This document shows positions 16,465 through 25,054 of a stretch of DNA of 64,000 bases, piece after piece. Position 1 is the first letter of the stretch; each line of letters begins with the position of its first letter. The stretch covers positions 6,262,001 to 6,326,000 of the forward strand of contig NZ_AP018439.1 of the NCBI RefSeq assembly GCF_009937955.1. Reading direction: 5' to 3'. The notes beneath the pieces were generated by a model. The model saw only the letters and a program-made list of their open reading frames with translations, had not been told where the DNA came from and searched no databases. Position numbers and translations under genes: made by a program. This stretch comes from Undibacterium sp. KW1 (GTDB taxonomy: Bacteria > Pseudomonadota > Gammaproteobacteria > Burkholderiales > Burkholderiaceae_D).

Positions 16465-17215
16465 TTTTCTCTCCTGTCTGCCGGATGATTTTCTTCATCC
16501 ATGTACGCAGAATAGCAGGCACTTTTACAGGCCAATAGCCTGTTGCGACTAACAGTAACTTGGCAGGGTTCAACGGTTATTTGAGTGGATGAGTGGAGGG
16601 CGTGTAGAGATACTGAAATGAAGGCAAGCCAAGTTTATGGCAAATATTTACTGTTAAAAGCATTTTTTTCTTTTTCCATTGCATGGCTTTGGTTGCTTCG
16701 AGGACAAGAGTTTTGTTTACTTAATAGCCGCGTATCACAGACTCATATTGAGCGACGCAATTCGGCTATCAGAAAAATTTTGTGACTTAAGAAAATTCAT
16801 TCTGTTACGTCTAATTACAACTTTTCAAAACATTATTCTTTCCAATCAATAGCTTACAGCACTAAAATTCCGCCCTGCTTAACAAATACCCAATTTTCTG
16901 GTTTTGTTAAAAATGATCTAGATATTTATAAAATATATTACTAATATATTTAAACCAAGTCATAAGCAAATTTAGTAAATGCGATTTGGTTAATGCAGTA
17001 TCCGGCGCTATTGAATAGGGAGCTGACGGATATTGCTAAAAGGGAAGCAGAAGCAGCGGCATGCAGATGCATGTCTGCTGCTTCTACATATATGGGGGCT
17101 GGTAAAGACCTTCTTCGAATTATTCGGGCGACGACAGCTTGCAAGCTGGCGGATGAAAAAGCCTGAAGGGGATGGTATTGCCCAAAACCCTACAATCATC
17201 AGGGAGACGTATTAC
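16465..17215. other. AT-rich intergenic region between divergent genes
   Basis: About 750 bases, clearly AT-rich, between the divergent small membrane protein gene and the collagenase-like gene. It must contain both promoters, but I cannot assign -35/-10 elements with confidence. An open frame at 16585-16785 lacks a ribosome site and recognisable content. An in-frame extension of the peptidase to 17033 would bury its signal peptide. No gene, repeat or RNA is supported here. Confidence 0.5.
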
Positions 17216-19459
17216 ATGTTATATCCACATAAAATAGCAAGCATGGCGGGGTTGATGGTCCTTAGCTTCACAGGTCTGGTTCAGATGGTGCATGCGGCGG
17301 ATGCCGAAGACCATACACGTCTGAAGCAAGCGCCTATGCCACATCAAAGGCAAAGTTTGCCGCCAACGGCAGAACAAAAGAAATTCAATCTGCCACCAAC
17401 CAATGCGACGCGCCTGGATCTGGGCATCATCAACAAGCAAAAAAATCTGATGGCACCACCACCGTCAGATGATTGCAAAAACATGGCGACGCTGGCGAAT
17501 TACAGCGGCGATGCACTGGCGACTTACATCGTCAACCTGCCCAGCTATGAATGTCATTACGGTCTGTTTTCATTGAATGCGACTGATGCAGCAAAGGTGT
17601 ATTCACCAGCCAATTTCACTGCCGTCGTCAATCGCTTTGCGCAAGAGGCGACCAACTACAACGCCACCAATATGGCATTGGTCAACCTCATCATTTACCT
17701 GCGCGCCGGTTATTACCTGGCAGGCAGCAATACCATACCTGCACCATCGGCAAATTACCTGACCAGCATGCGTGGGCCCATCAAGCAACTGGTCGATGGC
17801 AATCAGTTGTTCAAGACCAACAACGTTGGCCCAAGCACAGCAGCTGAGACCTTGAAACTGGTGACCAACCTGCATGATGAAGCATACTACCTGAGCAGCG
17901 TCAAAAACATTATCACGCGCTACACGAATACTTCATCCAATCCAGCGGCAACAGATGCATTGAAGTCTTCCACTGTTGCTGACGCTTACACGGCTGCATT
18001 GACCATCCTGTTCTACGGCCATTCACGTCCAGATGCCTTGCCAATCTTGCGTAACGATATATCCTACGCAACTGCACTGAACAATTTTGTTGTCAACAAC
18101 AAGGCAGCATTGCTGGGCACCAGCCTCGAATACCAACTCAGCGATACCGAGAATGAAGCCTTCCGCTTCATGCAGTATGCCAATCTGCAACCTACAGTCA
18201 AACCCATGGTCAAGTACCAGCTCAGCCATTCCACCATGACAGGCAATGACAGCATGTTGTGGCTGAATGCAGCATCTGCTGTGAAGTACTATGACAATGC
18301 CAATTGCGCAGAATACGGCACTTGCAATTACGAAACCACGCTGGCCAATAACATTCTCAAAAACAACTACACTTGCAGCCCCAGTCTGAAAATCCGTGCC
18401 CAGGACATGACTACAGCACAGATGCAGGATTCCTGCTCCATGCTGGCAACCGAGGAAAATTATTTCCATAAGATGCTGCAAAGCAAGCGTCAGCCAGTAG
18501 CAGGCGACAACAATACTGCGCTCGAAGTAGTCGTGTTTGATGACTATACCAACTACAGCAAATATGCCTCCATCCTGTACGGTATCGACACCAATAATGG
18601 CGGCATGTATCTGGAAGGTGACCCTAGTGCTGCTGGCAACCAGGCCCGTTTCGTCGCACATGAGGCATCCTGGCTGCGCCCTGCTTTCCAGGTCTGGAAT
18701 TTGCAACATGAATACGTCCATTACCTCGATGGCCGCTTCGACATGAAAGGTGATTTCGGTGCAGGCACTGCCAAGCCTACCGTCTGGTGGATAGAAGGCA
18801 TAGCCGAATACCTGTCGCTGAAAAACAATAACCAGAAAGCCATAGACGTAGCAAAAACCGGCACCTACAAGTTGAGCCAGATTTTTGGCAATACTTATTC
18901 CATGGCTGACTATGTGACACGCGCCTATAGCTGGGGTTATATGGCGACCCGCTTCATGATGGAAAAACACCGCAGTGATGTAGATGCAGTCATCGCCAAG
19001 TTCCGCGTTGGTGATTATGAGGGCTACCAAACCTATATGGCCAATATAGGCACACGTTACGACAATGAGTTCACAGTCTGGGCTGCTGCCGCAACTACAG
19101 CTGGCGAGCCACCAATGCCAGTCGATAACAGCCTGCCTGATTGCCCTGCTGGTAGCTATCTGGCCAAAAACTGCGTGAAGCGTAATTTTGCTTCCAGCAC
19201 CCAGGCCTATACCTACATCATGGTTCCAGCCGGTGCGAAGAATCTGAAACTGACAACCAGTGGTGGTACCGGTGATGTAGATCTGTATGTCTCTATGGAT
19301 AAATATCCAAGTACCGGTATTTACGACTACGGTTCAGTCAAGACCGGTAATGATGAAAGCGTGACCATCGCCAACCCGGTTGCCAATCGCTGGTACTACA
19401 TCATGCTCAACGCCAGACAGAGTTTCTCTGGTGTGAGTGTGTCTGCGACTTACGACTGA
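17216..19459 (+). CDS. Secreted M9-family collagenase-like metallopeptidase
   Basis: A 747-residue secreted zinc peptidase. The start at 17216 is chosen because AGGGAGA precedes it and it opens directly into a signal peptide ending near VHA/AD (residue 27). The zinc motif is H498-E-Y-V-H502, and E531 in WWIEGIAEYLS fits the third ligand of M9 (gluzincin) peptidases. The region before it (about 90-440) corresponds to the helical collagenase activator domain. The last 90 residues form a pre-peptidase C-terminal (PPC) beta-sandwich (SGGTGDVDLYVS, WYYIMLNA) that is often removed or aids secretion. The family degrades collagen or related proteins; the substrate here is not known. A strong terminator follows. 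Confidence 0.92.
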   Translation: MLYPHKIASMAGLMVLSFTGLVQMVHAADAEDHTRLKQAPMPHQRQSLPPTAEQKKFNLPPTNATRLDLGIINKQKNLMAPPPSDDCKNMATLANYSGDALATYIVNLPSYECHYGLFSLNATDAAKVYSPANFTAVVNRFAQEATNYNATNMALVNLIIYLRAGYYLAGSNTIPAPSANYLTSMRGPIKQLVDGNQLFKTNNVGPSTAAETLKLVTNLHDEAYYLSSVKNIITRYTNTSSNPAATDALKSSTVADAYTAALTILFYGHSRPDALPILRNDISYATALNNFVVNNKAALLGTSLEYQLSDTENEAFRFMQYANLQPTVKPMVKYQLSHSTMTGNDSMLWLNAASAVKYYDNANCAEYGTCNYETTLANNILKNNYTCSPSLKIRAQDMTTAQMQDSCSMLATEENYFHKMLQSKRQPVAGDNNTALEVVVFDDYTNYSKYASILYGIDTNNGGMYLEGDPSAAGNQARFVAHEASWLRPAFQVWNLQHEYVHYLDGRFDMKGDFGAGTAKPTVWWIEGIAEYLSLKNNNQKAIDVAKTGTYKLSQIFGNTYSMADYVTRAYSWGYMATRFMMEKHRSDVDAVIAKFRVGDYEGYQTYMANIGTRYDNEFTVWAAAATTAGEPPMPVDNSLPDCPAGSYLAKNCVKRNFASSTQAYTYIMVPAGAKNLKLTTSGGTGDVDLYVSMDKYPSTGIYDYGSVKTGNDESVTIANPVANRWYYIMLNARQSFSGVSVSATYD

Positions 19460-19531
19460 TATCAGCAAACTGAAATCTCGCAAACAAGGCTTACACAAAA
19501 CGGAAAGCCACCTAAAAAAGCAATTGAGTGT

Positions 19532-19565
19532 TGGGACAGACATCTTGGATGTCTGTCCCATTTTT
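19532..19565 (+). terminator. Strong intrinsic terminator after the M9 peptidase
   Basis: TGGGACAGACATC (19532-19544) and GATGTCTGTCCCA (19548-19560) form a perfect 13-bp stem with a 3-base loop, followed by five T residues. It lies 73 bases after the peptidase stop and separates that gene from the VOC gene. Confidence 0.9.
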
Positions 19566-19679
19566 GTTCTTTCCAGAAGGCACACCAACCAGTCCGGTCA
19601 ACAAGCTGTTTTTTGCTATCCTTTATGCGTGTCTGAATTCGATCAGGCGAACCGAATAAACAAGTCACAGGAGATCAAG

Positions 19680-20054
19680 ATGCATAAAAGTCGATTGGCA
19701 TGCTTTGTGATTGATTGCCAGGTGGATGATATTGAGCCTGGAACCAATTTCTGGGCCGGGGCCTTGGGTTATCCTGCGGGAGATGCGGATGAGAAATACG
19801 CGGTACTGGATGCCACCCCTACCGGCCCGAAAATGCTGGTGCAAAAGGTTGAGCACCCCAGCCGCATACACCTCGACATAGAAACCGACAATAAGGAAGC
19901 GGAGGTACAGCGTCTGGAAAAACTCGGTGCTAAAGTCGTCAAGATCATGGAACGCTGGATCGTCATGGAAGCACCAACCGGACACCGGTTTTGCGTCGTC
20001 AATCCCCAGCGCCCCGATTTTCATACGGCCAGCGATGTCAATATCTGGGAGTAA
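19680..20054 (+). CDS. VOC-superfamily (glyoxalase-like) protein
   Basis: A 124-residue single VOC module (Glyoxalase_6-like) with the paired beta-alpha-beta-beta-beta units: FVIDCQVDDIEPGTNFWAGALGY opens the first and RIHLDIETDNKEAEVQRLEKLGA opens the second. It ends with a typical metal-edge strand, FCVVNPQRPDF. The start at 19680 is favoured by CAGGAGATCAAG directly upstream; a longer in-frame extension to 19437 would overlap the preceding gene and terminator. VOC proteins include dioxygenases, glyoxalases and antibiotic-binding proteins, so the activity cannot be assigned. It ends 14 bases from the convergent pyruvate kinase stop. Confidence 0.82.
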   Translation: MHKSRLACFVIDCQVDDIEPGTNFWAGALGYPAGDADEKYAVLDATPTGPKMLVQKVEHPSRIHLDIETDNKEAEVQRLEKLGAKVVKIMERWIVMEAPTGHRFCVVNPQRPDFHTASDVNIWE

Positions 20055-20067
20055 GCTTAGACTTGGA

Positions 20068-21492
20068 TCAGGGCTGCGGCCAGATCTCGGCTATCCGCAA
20101 TAGATTGGTGGAGCCGGGCTGGCCAAAAGGCACGCCAGCGGTAATCGCGATCTGTTCACCGACTTGTGCCAGGCCTTCTTGCCAGGCGGTGTTGCAGGCT
20201 GTGGCGACCAGCATGTTTTCATCCGGTACAGCATCGCTGACGGTGGAATGCACTCCCCAGACCAGGGCCAGACGGCGTGCCGTGGCGGGTTTGGGAGTGA
20301 TACTCAGTATCGGTGCCATCGGCCTTTCGCGCGCGGCGCGCAGGCTGGTGTGGCCGGAACTGGTATAAGTGACCGTGGCAACCGCGCCAACTATCTGTGT
20401 AACTTCACGCAAGGCAGCGCAGATGGCATCGCCCTTGTTGTTTTGCGGTGACTCATGTTGGGCCGCGATCATGTTCTTGTACAACGGGTCGCGCTCTACT
20501 TCACAGATAATGCGGTTCATGATCTCAACTGCAGCAACCGGGTAGGCACCACTGGCTGATTCTGCCGACAGCATGACCGCATCGGCCCCGTCATAAATTG
20601 CGCTGGCAACATCCGAGGCTTCAGCCCGCGTGGGAATTGGCGCGGCAATCATGGATTCCAGCATCTGGGTGGCGATGACGATGGGTTTGCCGTGGCTGCG
20701 GCAAACACGCAAGATGCGCTTTTGCACACCAGGTACGCGTTCTGGTGGCAACTCCACACCAAGATCACCGCGCGCCACCATGATGGCGTCTGATACGGCG
20801 ACGATTTCTTCCAGCCGGTCCAGCCCTGTCGGCTTTTCGAGTTTGGACAATACTCCGGCACGCCCTGCTACCAGTGCCTTTGCTTCTGTCACATCTTCCG
20901 GCCTTTGTACAAAAGACAGGGCGATCCAGTCTGCGCCCATATCCAGCGCGAAAGCCAGATCACGCCTGTCTTTCTCAGTCAGTGCCGGTATGGGTAATAC
21001 CGCATCTGGCACGTTCACGCCTTTACGGTCAGACAGACTGCCACCGACAATCACACGTGTGCGTATGGTGTGACCATCGCTGTCCAGGACTTGCAGGCGC
21101 AGCTTGCCATCGTCCATCAGTAGCGACTGCCCGGCAGTGATGACGGCAAACAATTCAGGGTGAGGCAGGCAGACACGGTTGACGTCTCCAGGAGTGCTGT
21201 CACTATCAAGTACAAACTCCTGCCCAGCGGTGAGTATCACCCTGCCATTGCTGAACTGGCCTACGCGCAGTTTGGGCCCTTGCAGATCGGCCAGGATGGC
21301 GATAGGGCGGCCCAGCTCGGCTTCGACTTCACGCACGATATTGCAACGCAACTGGTGGTCAGCATGGCTGCCGTGGCTGAAGTTGAAACGGAATACATCG
21401 GCACCGGCTTCAAACAATGCCTTGATGACTTCTTTGCTATTGCTGGCAGGGCCCAGGGTAGCGACGATTTTGGCTTTGCGGCTGCGGTTCAT
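20068..21492 (-). CDS. pyk: Pyruvate kinase
   Basis: A 474-residue pyruvate kinase, which transfers phosphate from phosphoenolpyruvate to ADP. Visible family motifs are KIVATLGPAS at the start, FRFNFSHG, the active-site Lys segment VLSKLEKPTG, MVARGDLGVELP (metal/phosphate site) and ATQMLESMI with the PTRAEASDVA loop. The C-terminal allosteric domain is present. It is the last gene of the minus-strand glyoxylate operon, 84 bases after glycerate kinase. Analogous pathway-linked kinases are called TtuE/PykF in tartrate or glyoxylate operons. There it would finish the route glyoxylate to pyruvate. It may not be the organism's only pyruvate kinase. Confidence 0.95.
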   Translation of the reverse strand: MNRSRKAKIVATLGPASNSKEVIKALFEAGADVFRFNFSHGSHADHQLRCNIVREVEAELGRPIAILADLQGPKLRVGQFSNGRVILTAGQEFVLDSDSTPGDVNRVCLPHPELFAVITAGQSLLMDDGKLRLQVLDSDGHTIRTRVIVGGSLSDRKGVNVPDAVLPIPALTEKDRRDLAFALDMGADWIALSFVQRPEDVTEAKALVAGRAGVLSKLEKPTGLDRLEEIVAVSDAIMVARGDLGVELPPERVPGVQKRILRVCRSHGKPIVIATQMLESMIAAPIPTRAEASDVASAIYDGADAVMLSAESASGAYPVAAVEIMNRIICEVERDPLYKNMIAAQHESPQNNKGDAICAALREVTQIVGAVATVTYTSSGHTSLRAARERPMAPILSITPKPATARRLALVWGVHSTVSDAVPDENMLVATACNTAWQEGLAQVGEQIAITAGVPFGQPGSTNLLRIAEIWPQP

Positions 21493-21576
21493 GGCTTGCT
21501 TTCATTTGTTATAGACGACAGCCATCCCGGCGCGTTGCGCCGTGATTCTTGCTGTCTTTGAATATTTGGGTGAGAT

Positions 21577-22845
21577 CTACAGTATTAGAATGGCGCGGAA
21601 GTCGTTGACATTGGTGCGCGTAGGGCCGCTGACGACCAGGTCATCGAGTGCGCTGAAAAATCCGTAGCCGTCATTGTTTTCCAGCAGGCTGCGCGCACGT
21701 AACTGTTTCGCTGCGGCGCGTGCGATGGAGTCTGGTGCATACAGTGCCCCGGCATTGTCTTCCGAGCCATCTATGCCATCAGTATCACAGGCGATGGCGT
21801 GGATATCTGTGTGACCGTCGAGCGCGACTGCCAGGCTCAGCAAAAATTCTGCATTGCGGCCACCACGACCTTTGCCGCGTACGGTGACGGTGGTTTCACC
21901 GCCAGAAATCAGCACGCAAGGCTTCTGGAATGGCTGGCCATGCTTTGCCACCTGCTTGGCCATTGCTGCATGCACCAGGGCGACATCACGGGCTTCGCCT
22001 TCTATGCCATCGGACAAGATATATGGCGTGATACCTGCCGCACGTGCTGTCGCTGCTGCGGCTTCCAATGCCTCCTGAGCCGTGGCAATTACATGATGGC
22101 TGTGGCCTTGAAAACGTACATCATCAGGTTTGGGTGTTTCGCCCTTGCCGCTTTCCAGATGCTGCAATATTTCTGCTGGGATGGCGATGTCGTATTTGCG
22201 CAAAATCGCCAGCGCTTCTGTACAAGTCGTGGCATCGGGCAAAGTAGGGCCGCTGGCGATGATGCCGGGTTCATCACCAGGTACATCGGAGATCAGCAAG
22301 GTCACCACGCGTGCCGGGGCACAGGCCAGTGCCAGACGCCCGCCCTTGATGGCCGACAAATGCTTGCGCACGCAATTCATTTCAGAGATCGCGGCACCGC
22401 TTTTCAACAAAGCCTTGTTGATTGCCTGCTTCTGTTCGAGGCTGATACCGTCTGCAGGCAAGGCCAGCAAGGCAGATCCACCGCCAGAGATCAGGCAGAG
22501 CACCAGATCATCCTTGCTCAGCCCCTGCACCATGTTCAGTATGCGCGCTGCAGCCTGCTTGCCTGCTTCATCTGGTACAGGGTGAGCGGCTTCCACCACT
22601 TCTATCTTGCGGCAATCCGCCCCGTGGCCGTAGCGGGTAACGACCAGACCTGAGAGTTCACCCTGCCAGTGATCTTCCACTACCTTGGCCATGGCTGCAG
22701 CGCCTTTACCTGCACCGATGACCAATGTTCTGCCTTTTGCTGGTGGTGCTGGCAGAAAGGCGGGCAGGCATTTCTCAGCACTGACGGCGGCGACGGCGCT
22801 GGTGTAGAGGTCGAGCAAGAACTGGCGTGGGGCTAGGGTGGTCAT
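21577..22845 (-). CDS. ttuD: Glycerate 2-kinase (MOFRL family)
   Basis: A 422-residue class II glycerate kinase of the DUF4147/MOFRL type, making 2-phosphoglycerate from glycerate and ATP. Family signatures are LVIGAGKGAAAMAKV, the Gly-rich CLISGGGSALLALP, and the C-terminal ISGGETTVTVRGKGRGGRNAEF with CDTDGIDGSEDNAGA. Older annotation calls this family hydroxypyruvate reductase (TtuD), which I consider less likely, since the operon already contains a reductase. It sits between glxR (249 bases upstream, a gap carrying an inverted repeat) and pyk (84 bases downstream). Confidence 0.93.
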   Translation of the reverse strand: MTTLAPRQFLLDLYTSAVAAVSAEKCLPAFLPAPPAKGRTLVIGAGKGAAAMAKVVEDHWQGELSGLVVTRYGHGADCRKIEVVEAAHPVPDEAGKQAAARILNMVQGLSKDDLVLCLISGGGSALLALPADGISLEQKQAINKALLKSGAAISEMNCVRKHLSAIKGGRLALACAPARVVTLLISDVPGDEPGIIASGPTLPDATTCTEALAILRKYDIAIPAEILQHLESGKGETPKPDDVRFQGHSHHVIATAQEALEAAAATARAAGITPYILSDGIEGEARDVALVHAAMAKQVAKHGQPFQKPCVLISGGETTVTVRGKGRGGRNAEFLLSLAVALDGHTDIHAIACDTDGIDGSEDNAGALYAPDSIARAAAKQLRARSLLENNDGYGFFSALDDLVVSGPTRTNVNDFRAILIL

Positions 22846-22884
22846 TGAGAGCTTTCTTGAAAAACTATTTGTTGCTTCGTAAAT

Positions 22885-23006
22885 CGTAGGTTGGGCCTGG
22901 TCTCGTAGATTGGGCTACGTTTCATCGGCCCAACACTCGGCGGTTCAATGACGTACGTGTTAATCCAAGGCCCAGTGTTGGGCTGGTAAACCGTAGCCCA
23001 ACCTAC
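22885..23006. repeat. Nested inverted repeat (GTAGGTTGGGC arms) inside the operon
   Basis: GTAGGTTGGGC at 22886-22896 is matched by GCCCAACCTAC at 22996-23006. Inside are further complementary words (TTGGGCTACG with CGTAGCCCAA; GGCCCAACACT with AGTGTTGGGC), so nearly the whole 120 bases can fold as one cruciform. It looks like the short mobile-like repeats common in Burkholderiales. It lies between glxR and ttuD, so it is probably transcribed and could affect downstream expression. Confidence 0.75.
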
Positions 23007-23094
23007 AAGATAACTTCAAATCCAAGTATGCCTTCAAACAGCTTATCGCCAGGTGAAATTTTTTCGTGCATCCAATGTTGAAGGCTAACAAGGA

Positions 23095-23982
23095 TCAAGC
23101 CTTGGCAATCTCATGATTCGACATGATCTCTATCGCCCGGCACAGGGCTGAGTGATCAAGGCCGCGCATACCATTGGCCGAGCAGGCATTCATCAATTCC
23201 TGCGCGGTTGCCGTGTTTGGCAAAGAGACACCCAGAGCTTTTGCCCCTTGCAAAGCCAGGTTCAAGTCTTTTTGATGTAGTTCTATCCTGAAGCCGGGGT
23301 TGAAAGTGCGCTTGACCATGCGTTCACCATGCACTTCCAGTATGCGCGATGCTGCAAAACCACCCATCAGTGCCTGCCTGACCCTGGCTGGATCAGCACC
23401 GGCCTTGGATGCAAACAATAAGGCCTCAGCCACAGCCTGTATATTCAAGGCAACGATGATCTGGTTGGCGACCTTGGTGGTCTGGCCATCGCCATTGCCA
23501 CCGACCAGGGTGATGTTCTTGCCCATCAGTTCGAACAGGGGTTTGACTGTGTCAAACGCAGATTCCGCGCCACCGACCATGATGGTCAGGCTTGCTGCCT
23601 TGGCACCTACTTCACCACCGGATACTGGCGCATCAAGGTAATCACATTTCAGGGCATTGATTTTCTTGGCGAAGTCCTTGGTGGCAATCGGTGAGATGGA
23701 ACTCATATCGACCACGATCTTGCCAGCTTCGAGGCCTGCAGCAACGCCGTTTTCACCAAACAGCGCAGCTTCTACATGCGGTGTATCCGGGACCATGATG
23801 ATGATGATGTCTGCACGTCTGGCGACTTCTTCACCCGAAGTGCAGACGGTGGCACCGCGTTCTATCAATTCAAACGGCGGGTTCTTGATGTCGTGCAAAT
23901 ACAGCTTGTGCCCACCCGTCTGCAAATGCCCGGCCATAGGTGCACCCATGATACCCAAACCTATAAATCCAATTTTAGCCAT
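23095..23982 (-). CDS. glxR: 2-hydroxy-3-oxopropionate (tartronate semialdehyde) reductase
   Basis: A 295-residue beta-hydroxyacid dehydrogenase that reduces tartronate semialdehyde to D-glycerate. The N-terminal Rossmann motif is IGFIGLGIMGAPMA, the substrate motif is DAPVSGGEVGA, and the catalytic Lys lies in GDGQTTKVANQ. The start at 23982 (MAKIGF) is preceded by CAGGAA; an upstream in-frame extension to 24030 adds 16 unrelated residues and lacks support. It follows hyi with a 184-base gap that contains CACAGAG repeat copy B. Confidence 0.94.
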   Translation of the reverse strand: MAKIGFIGLGIMGAPMAGHLQTGGHKLYLHDIKNPPFELIERGATVCTSGEEVARRADIIIIMVPDTPHVEAALFGENGVAAGLEAGKIVVDMSSISPIATKDFAKKINALKCDYLDAPVSGGEVGAKAASLTIMVGGAESAFDTVKPLFELMGKNITLVGGNGDGQTTKVANQIIVALNIQAVAEALLFASKAGADPARVRQALMGGFAASRILEVHGERMVKRTFNPGFRIELHQKDLNLALQGAKALGVSLPNTATAQELMNACSANGMRGLDHSALCRAIEIMSNHEIAKA

Positions 23983-24024
23983 GATAGTTCCTGATAGTTT
24001 CGTTGTTGTTTGATGAAGACCATT

Positions 24025-24146
24025 AACCACAGAGGCACAGAGACACAGAGGAAAAACAAAAGAGAGAATTCGTTTTTTAGAGATGGTATGAAAAGAATAA
24101 AGTTTTTCTCATGCCTTTCTCTGTGTCTCCGTGTCTCTGTGTTGAG
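24025..24146. repeat. CACAGAG-type inverted repeat, copy B
   Basis: The left arm (24025-24055, AACCACAGAGGCACAGAGAC...) and right arm (24116-24146) are imperfect complements around an AT-rich spacer, as in copy A at 1963-2087. The sequence after the right arm, AGGTCTT, is identical to copy A. It occupies the gap between hyi and glxR inside the operon, so in this position it is unlikely to be a full terminator; attenuation or mRNA processing is possible. Confidence 0.75.
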
Positions 24147-24166
24147 AGGTCTTAGGGTCTTAAAAA

Positions 24167-24946
24167 TTAAAGGTCGTGCGATTTAATCCAGCCCAAACCA
24201 GCGACAGTGCCGTTCTGCGGTTTGTATTCGCAGCCTACCCAGCCCTGGTAGCCCATGTAGGCCAGTGCGGCGAAGATGTTGTGGTAATTGATTTCGCCTG
24301 TGCCTGGTTCAAAGCGGCCTGGGTTGTCGGCCAGCTGTATATGTCTGATCTTTCCCAGATTGTTCTTGATGGTATTGATCAGTTCACCTTCTATGCGTTG
24401 CATGTGATAGATGTCGTATTGGACAAAGATATTGTCTGAACCGGTAGCGCGTATCAGGTCCAGTGCCTGCTGGGTGCCGGATAAAAAGAAGCCAGGTATG
24501 TCGTAGGTATTGATGGCTTCGATGAGCAGGCTGATATTCGCAGCTTTCAGTTTGTCAGCCGCATAACGCAGGTTGGCAACCAGGGTTTGCTCTGCTTCTT
24601 CTTTACTGACATTTGCCGGACGTATACCGACCAGGCAATTCAGTTGCGAGACGTTCAAGGCTTTTGCATAAGCGATGGCTATATCGACACCCTGGCGAAA
24701 TTCTTCCACGCGATCAGGATGGCAGGCGATACCGCGTTCTCCGGCTTCCCAGTTGCCAGCGGGCAGGTTGTGCAACACCAGTTGCAAATTATTTTCCTGC
24801 AGTTTTGCTGCGATCTGTTTCACTTCCAATGCATACGGGAATAAAAATTCCACAGCCTTGAAGCCTGCCTGTGCGGCAGCGGCAAAGCGGTCTAGGAATG
24901 CATGTTCGGTAAACAACATGCTGAGATTGGCGGCCAGTCTGGTCAT
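24167..24946 (-). CDS. hyi: Hydroxypyruvate isomerase
   Basis: A 259-residue TIM-barrel isomerase that interconverts hydroxypyruvate and tartronate semialdehyde. Family features are the N-terminal RLAANLSMLFTE, FKAVEFLFPY, LLIEAINTYDIPGFFL (metal Glu), VQYDIYHMQ, HIQLADNPGRFEPGTGEINY and CEYKPQNGT. Its position directly after gcl (108-base gap) and before glxR matches the classic gcl-hyi-glxR order. The start at 24946 gives a protein of the usual family length. Confidence 0.95.
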   Translation of the reverse strand: MTRLAANLSMLFTEHAFLDRFAAAAQAGFKAVEFLFPYALEVKQIAAKLQENNLQLVLHNLPAGNWEAGERGIACHPDRVEEFRQGVDIAIAYAKALNVSQLNCLVGIRPANVSKEEAEQTLVANLRYAADKLKAANISLLIEAINTYDIPGFFLSGTQQALDLIRATGSDNIFVQYDIYHMQRIEGELINTIKNNLGKIRHIQLADNPGRFEPGTGEINYHNIFAALAYMGYQGWVGCEYKPQNGTVAGLGWIKSHDL

Positions 24947-25054
24947 CGCATATCCTTGTAGATGAGTGACCGTAAGCCTCCCGCAGGCATGCTGCGGGAG
25001 TTCACGGGGTGCCAGGCGGGGAGGCCCGGCACCTGAAAATTTTTCGCTAATTGT

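Noticed and set aside
16585..16785. 66-codon open frame in the AT-rich gap
   Set aside because: No ribosome site, no family resemblance and no neighbour partner.
17033..17215. 61-codon extension of the M9 peptidase
   Set aside because: It would bury the signal peptide; the ATG at 17216 has AGGGAGA upstream.
18023..19030. 335-codon open frame antisense to the M9 peptidase
   Set aside because: Shadow of the coding strand's codon bias; no ribosome site, and the sense strand has all M9 motifs.
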